From: Acidovorax soli | GTDB lineage: Bacteria > Pseudomonadota > Gammaproteobacteria > Burkholderiales > Burkholderiaceae_C | Direction of reading: 5' to 3' | NCBI RefSeq assembly: GCF_900107605.1 | Contig: NZ_FNQJ01000012.1 | Location: 1 to 64,000, forward strand | Length of the DNA stretch: 64,000 nt | In this document: positions 63,020 to 64,000 of the stretch, one piece after another | Layout of the letters: each line of letters starts with the position of its first letter | How positions within the stretch are numbered: position 1 is the stretch's first letter | Position numbers and translations under genes: made by a program | Notes under the pieces: model-generated | What the model saw: only the letters and a program-made list of their open reading frames with translations | Told to the model about the DNA's origin: nothing | Databases searched by the model: none

Positions 63020-63443
63020 AGTCAGCCGAGACCAAGGCCCGCATCCAGTCGGGCAAGGGCGCGGCCTTCTGCTGCGGGAAATCCACCCAGATGGTGGTGG
63101 CGCCACCAGCGGCACAAATCACACCGGGCTGGTCCACCCGCTCCATCGTGCCCCAGGTCTCGAACGTGGTGCGCGCCGGGTCGCTCACATACAGCTTGAG
63201 CAGCACATCGGCCGGGTATTCCAGCTGCCGGTAGAAGTTGCAGAACGCATTGACGATCACCGGGCCCTGGCCATTCGGGTCGGGGTTGCAGCCCACCGAC
63301 GCCATCCACTCGATGCGCGCCGTCTCCAGGTAGCGAAAGTAAACGGTGTTGTTGACATGGCCCATGGCGTCCATGTCGCCCCAGCGCACGGGGAAGCGCA
63401 TCTCAAAAACCAGTTTCTTGGTCTCGGGGATTTCCATCTTCAT
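63018..63443 (-). CDS. Acyl-CoA thioesterase, YbgC/4HBT hotdog family
   Basis: This 141-aa protein has the hotdog motif VRWGDMDAMGHVNNTVYFRYLETARIEW, with the catalytic Asp. It hydrolyses short acyl-CoA thioesters. ATG 63443 overlaps the SDR stop by 4 nt, so it is translationally coupled to the upstream SDR gene. Confidence 0.88.
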   Translation of the reverse strand: MKMEIPETKKLVFEMRFPVRWGDMDAMGHVNNTVYFRYLETARIEWMASVGCNPDPNGQGPVIVNAFCNFYRQLEYPADVLLKLYVSDPARTTFETWGTMERVDQPGVICAAGGATTIWVDFPQQKAAPLPDWMRALVSAD

Positions 63444-64000
63444 ACCGCAAAGCCGTCGTCGGCCGCAATCACCGCGCCATTGACAAAGTGGCTCTGGTCG
63501 CTGGCCAGCATCACGATGAGGGCATCCAGGTCCTGCGGCTGCCCCACGCGCTTGCGCGGCAGCATGGCGATGAGCTTCTGGCCCTGCTCGGTGTCCCAGT
63601 GATGGTGGTTGAGCTCGGTATCGATATAGCCCGGGCAGATGGCATTCACGTTGATGCCAAAGCGCCCCCACTCCAGCGCCATGGCGCGGGTCATCTGCAC
63701 CACGGCGGCCTTGCTCATGCTGTAGGCACCAATCTGCGGCAGCACCTTGAGTCCGGCCATCGAGGCGATGTTGATGATGCGCCCGCCCGTGAAGCTGCCC
63801 GGCGCCGCGCCGCGCGAGCGGGCCAGCATGCGCTTGCCCACCTCTTGCGCCACAAAGAAGGCGCCCTTCACGTTGGTATCGAAGATGAAGTCGTAGTCCT
63901 CGGGCGTCACATCCTGGATGCGCTGCGTGGTGCTCACGCCCGAGTTGTTGACCAGGATGTCGATGGAGCCCATTTCCGTCTCGGCATGGGCCACGGCGGC
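63440..64000 (-). CDS. SDR-family NAD(P) oxidoreductase, 5' end beyond the window
   Basis: The last 186 residues are visible. They include ILVNNSGVSTTQ (NNxG motif), INIASMAG with the catalytic Ser region, YSMSK with catalytic Tyr and Lys, and ICPGYIDTELN. The N-terminal Rossmann TGxxxGxG part lies past position 64000. Overlap with the thioesterase gene suggests a shared step on an acyl-CoA or alcohol. Confidence 0.87.
   Translation of the reverse strand, partial: AAVAHAETEMGSIDILVNNSGVSTTQRIQDVTPEDYDFIFDTNVKGAFFVAQEVGKRMLARSRGAAPGSFTGGRIINIASMAGLKVLPQIGAYSMSKAAVVQMTRAMALEWGRFGINVNAICPGYIDTELNHHHWDTEQGQKLIAMLPRKRVGQPQDLDALIVMLASDQSHFVNGAVIAADDGFAV

Overview
The window is about 64 kb of GC-rich, densely coded bacterial DNA. 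The gene set points to a betaproteobacterium of the family Comamonadaceae (Acidovorax-like). It carries a set of TctC/Bug solute-binding proteins, a LexA-type imuA-imuB-dnaE2 mutagenesis operon, an E. coli glyU-like tRNA-Gly(CCC), a split chromate transporter and family-typical small intergenic repeats. The family assignment is inference; no rRNA or other taxonomic marker is present.

Left part (1-6.6 kb): the end of an IS256-type insertion sequence, then a probable defence and stress block made of a 1202-aa single-chain type IIG restriction-modification enzyme, a NERD-domain protein and a HipB/HipA toxin-antitoxin pair with AT-rich operators. From 6.9 to 13 kb there is mostly housekeeping and transport: a DedA-rhodanese fusion, a VIT-family transporter, a secreted cupin, a DUF6150 protein, an FAH-family hydrolase, a two-gene chromate transporter and a sirtuin. 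A TetR gene (13.1-13.8 kb) diverges from a compact six-gene operon (13.9-16.9 kb) of VOC, SRPBCC and DHFR/RibD-like small proteins with no recognised pathway.

Central part (17-42 kb): rlmB, sstT, the ybbA/tesA divergent pair, metC, a SulP transporter, trhO, a five-gene pirin/OsmC/flavodoxin/DoxX/pirin redox operon divergent from a LysR regulator, an FAD oxidoreductase-gluQRS-trmB overlapping run, alaS, a gabD-type aldehyde dehydrogenase, tRNA-Gly(CCC), an RluA-family pseudouridine synthase and an AsmA protein.

Right part (42-64 kb): the SOS mutasome operon imuA-imuB-dnaE2, whose LexA box sits inside a 42-nt palindrome and whose imuB-dnaE2 junction carries a 268-bp MITE-like element. Next come scoAB with a divergent PAS-LuxR regulator, a PcaC-like decarboxylase, katG, and an eight-gene catabolic operon. 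That operon holds an SMP-30 lactonase, a LigI-like amidohydrolase, four TctC/Bug binding proteins, a 2-hydroxyacid dehydrogenase and an RraA/HMG-aldolase, and it is divergent from an IclR regulator. An AhpD-like protein, a thioesterase and a truncated SDR finish the window.

The most unusual pattern is a dispersed palindromic repeat family with the core AGCGCTTAT-n-TAAGCGCT. It occurs between genes and also, in frame, inside coding sequences: dnaE2, gluQRS, the type IIG gene and the signal peptides of two TctC proteins. A second palindromic repeat lies in frame in the type IIG gene. These elements appear to have been domesticated as protein sequence.
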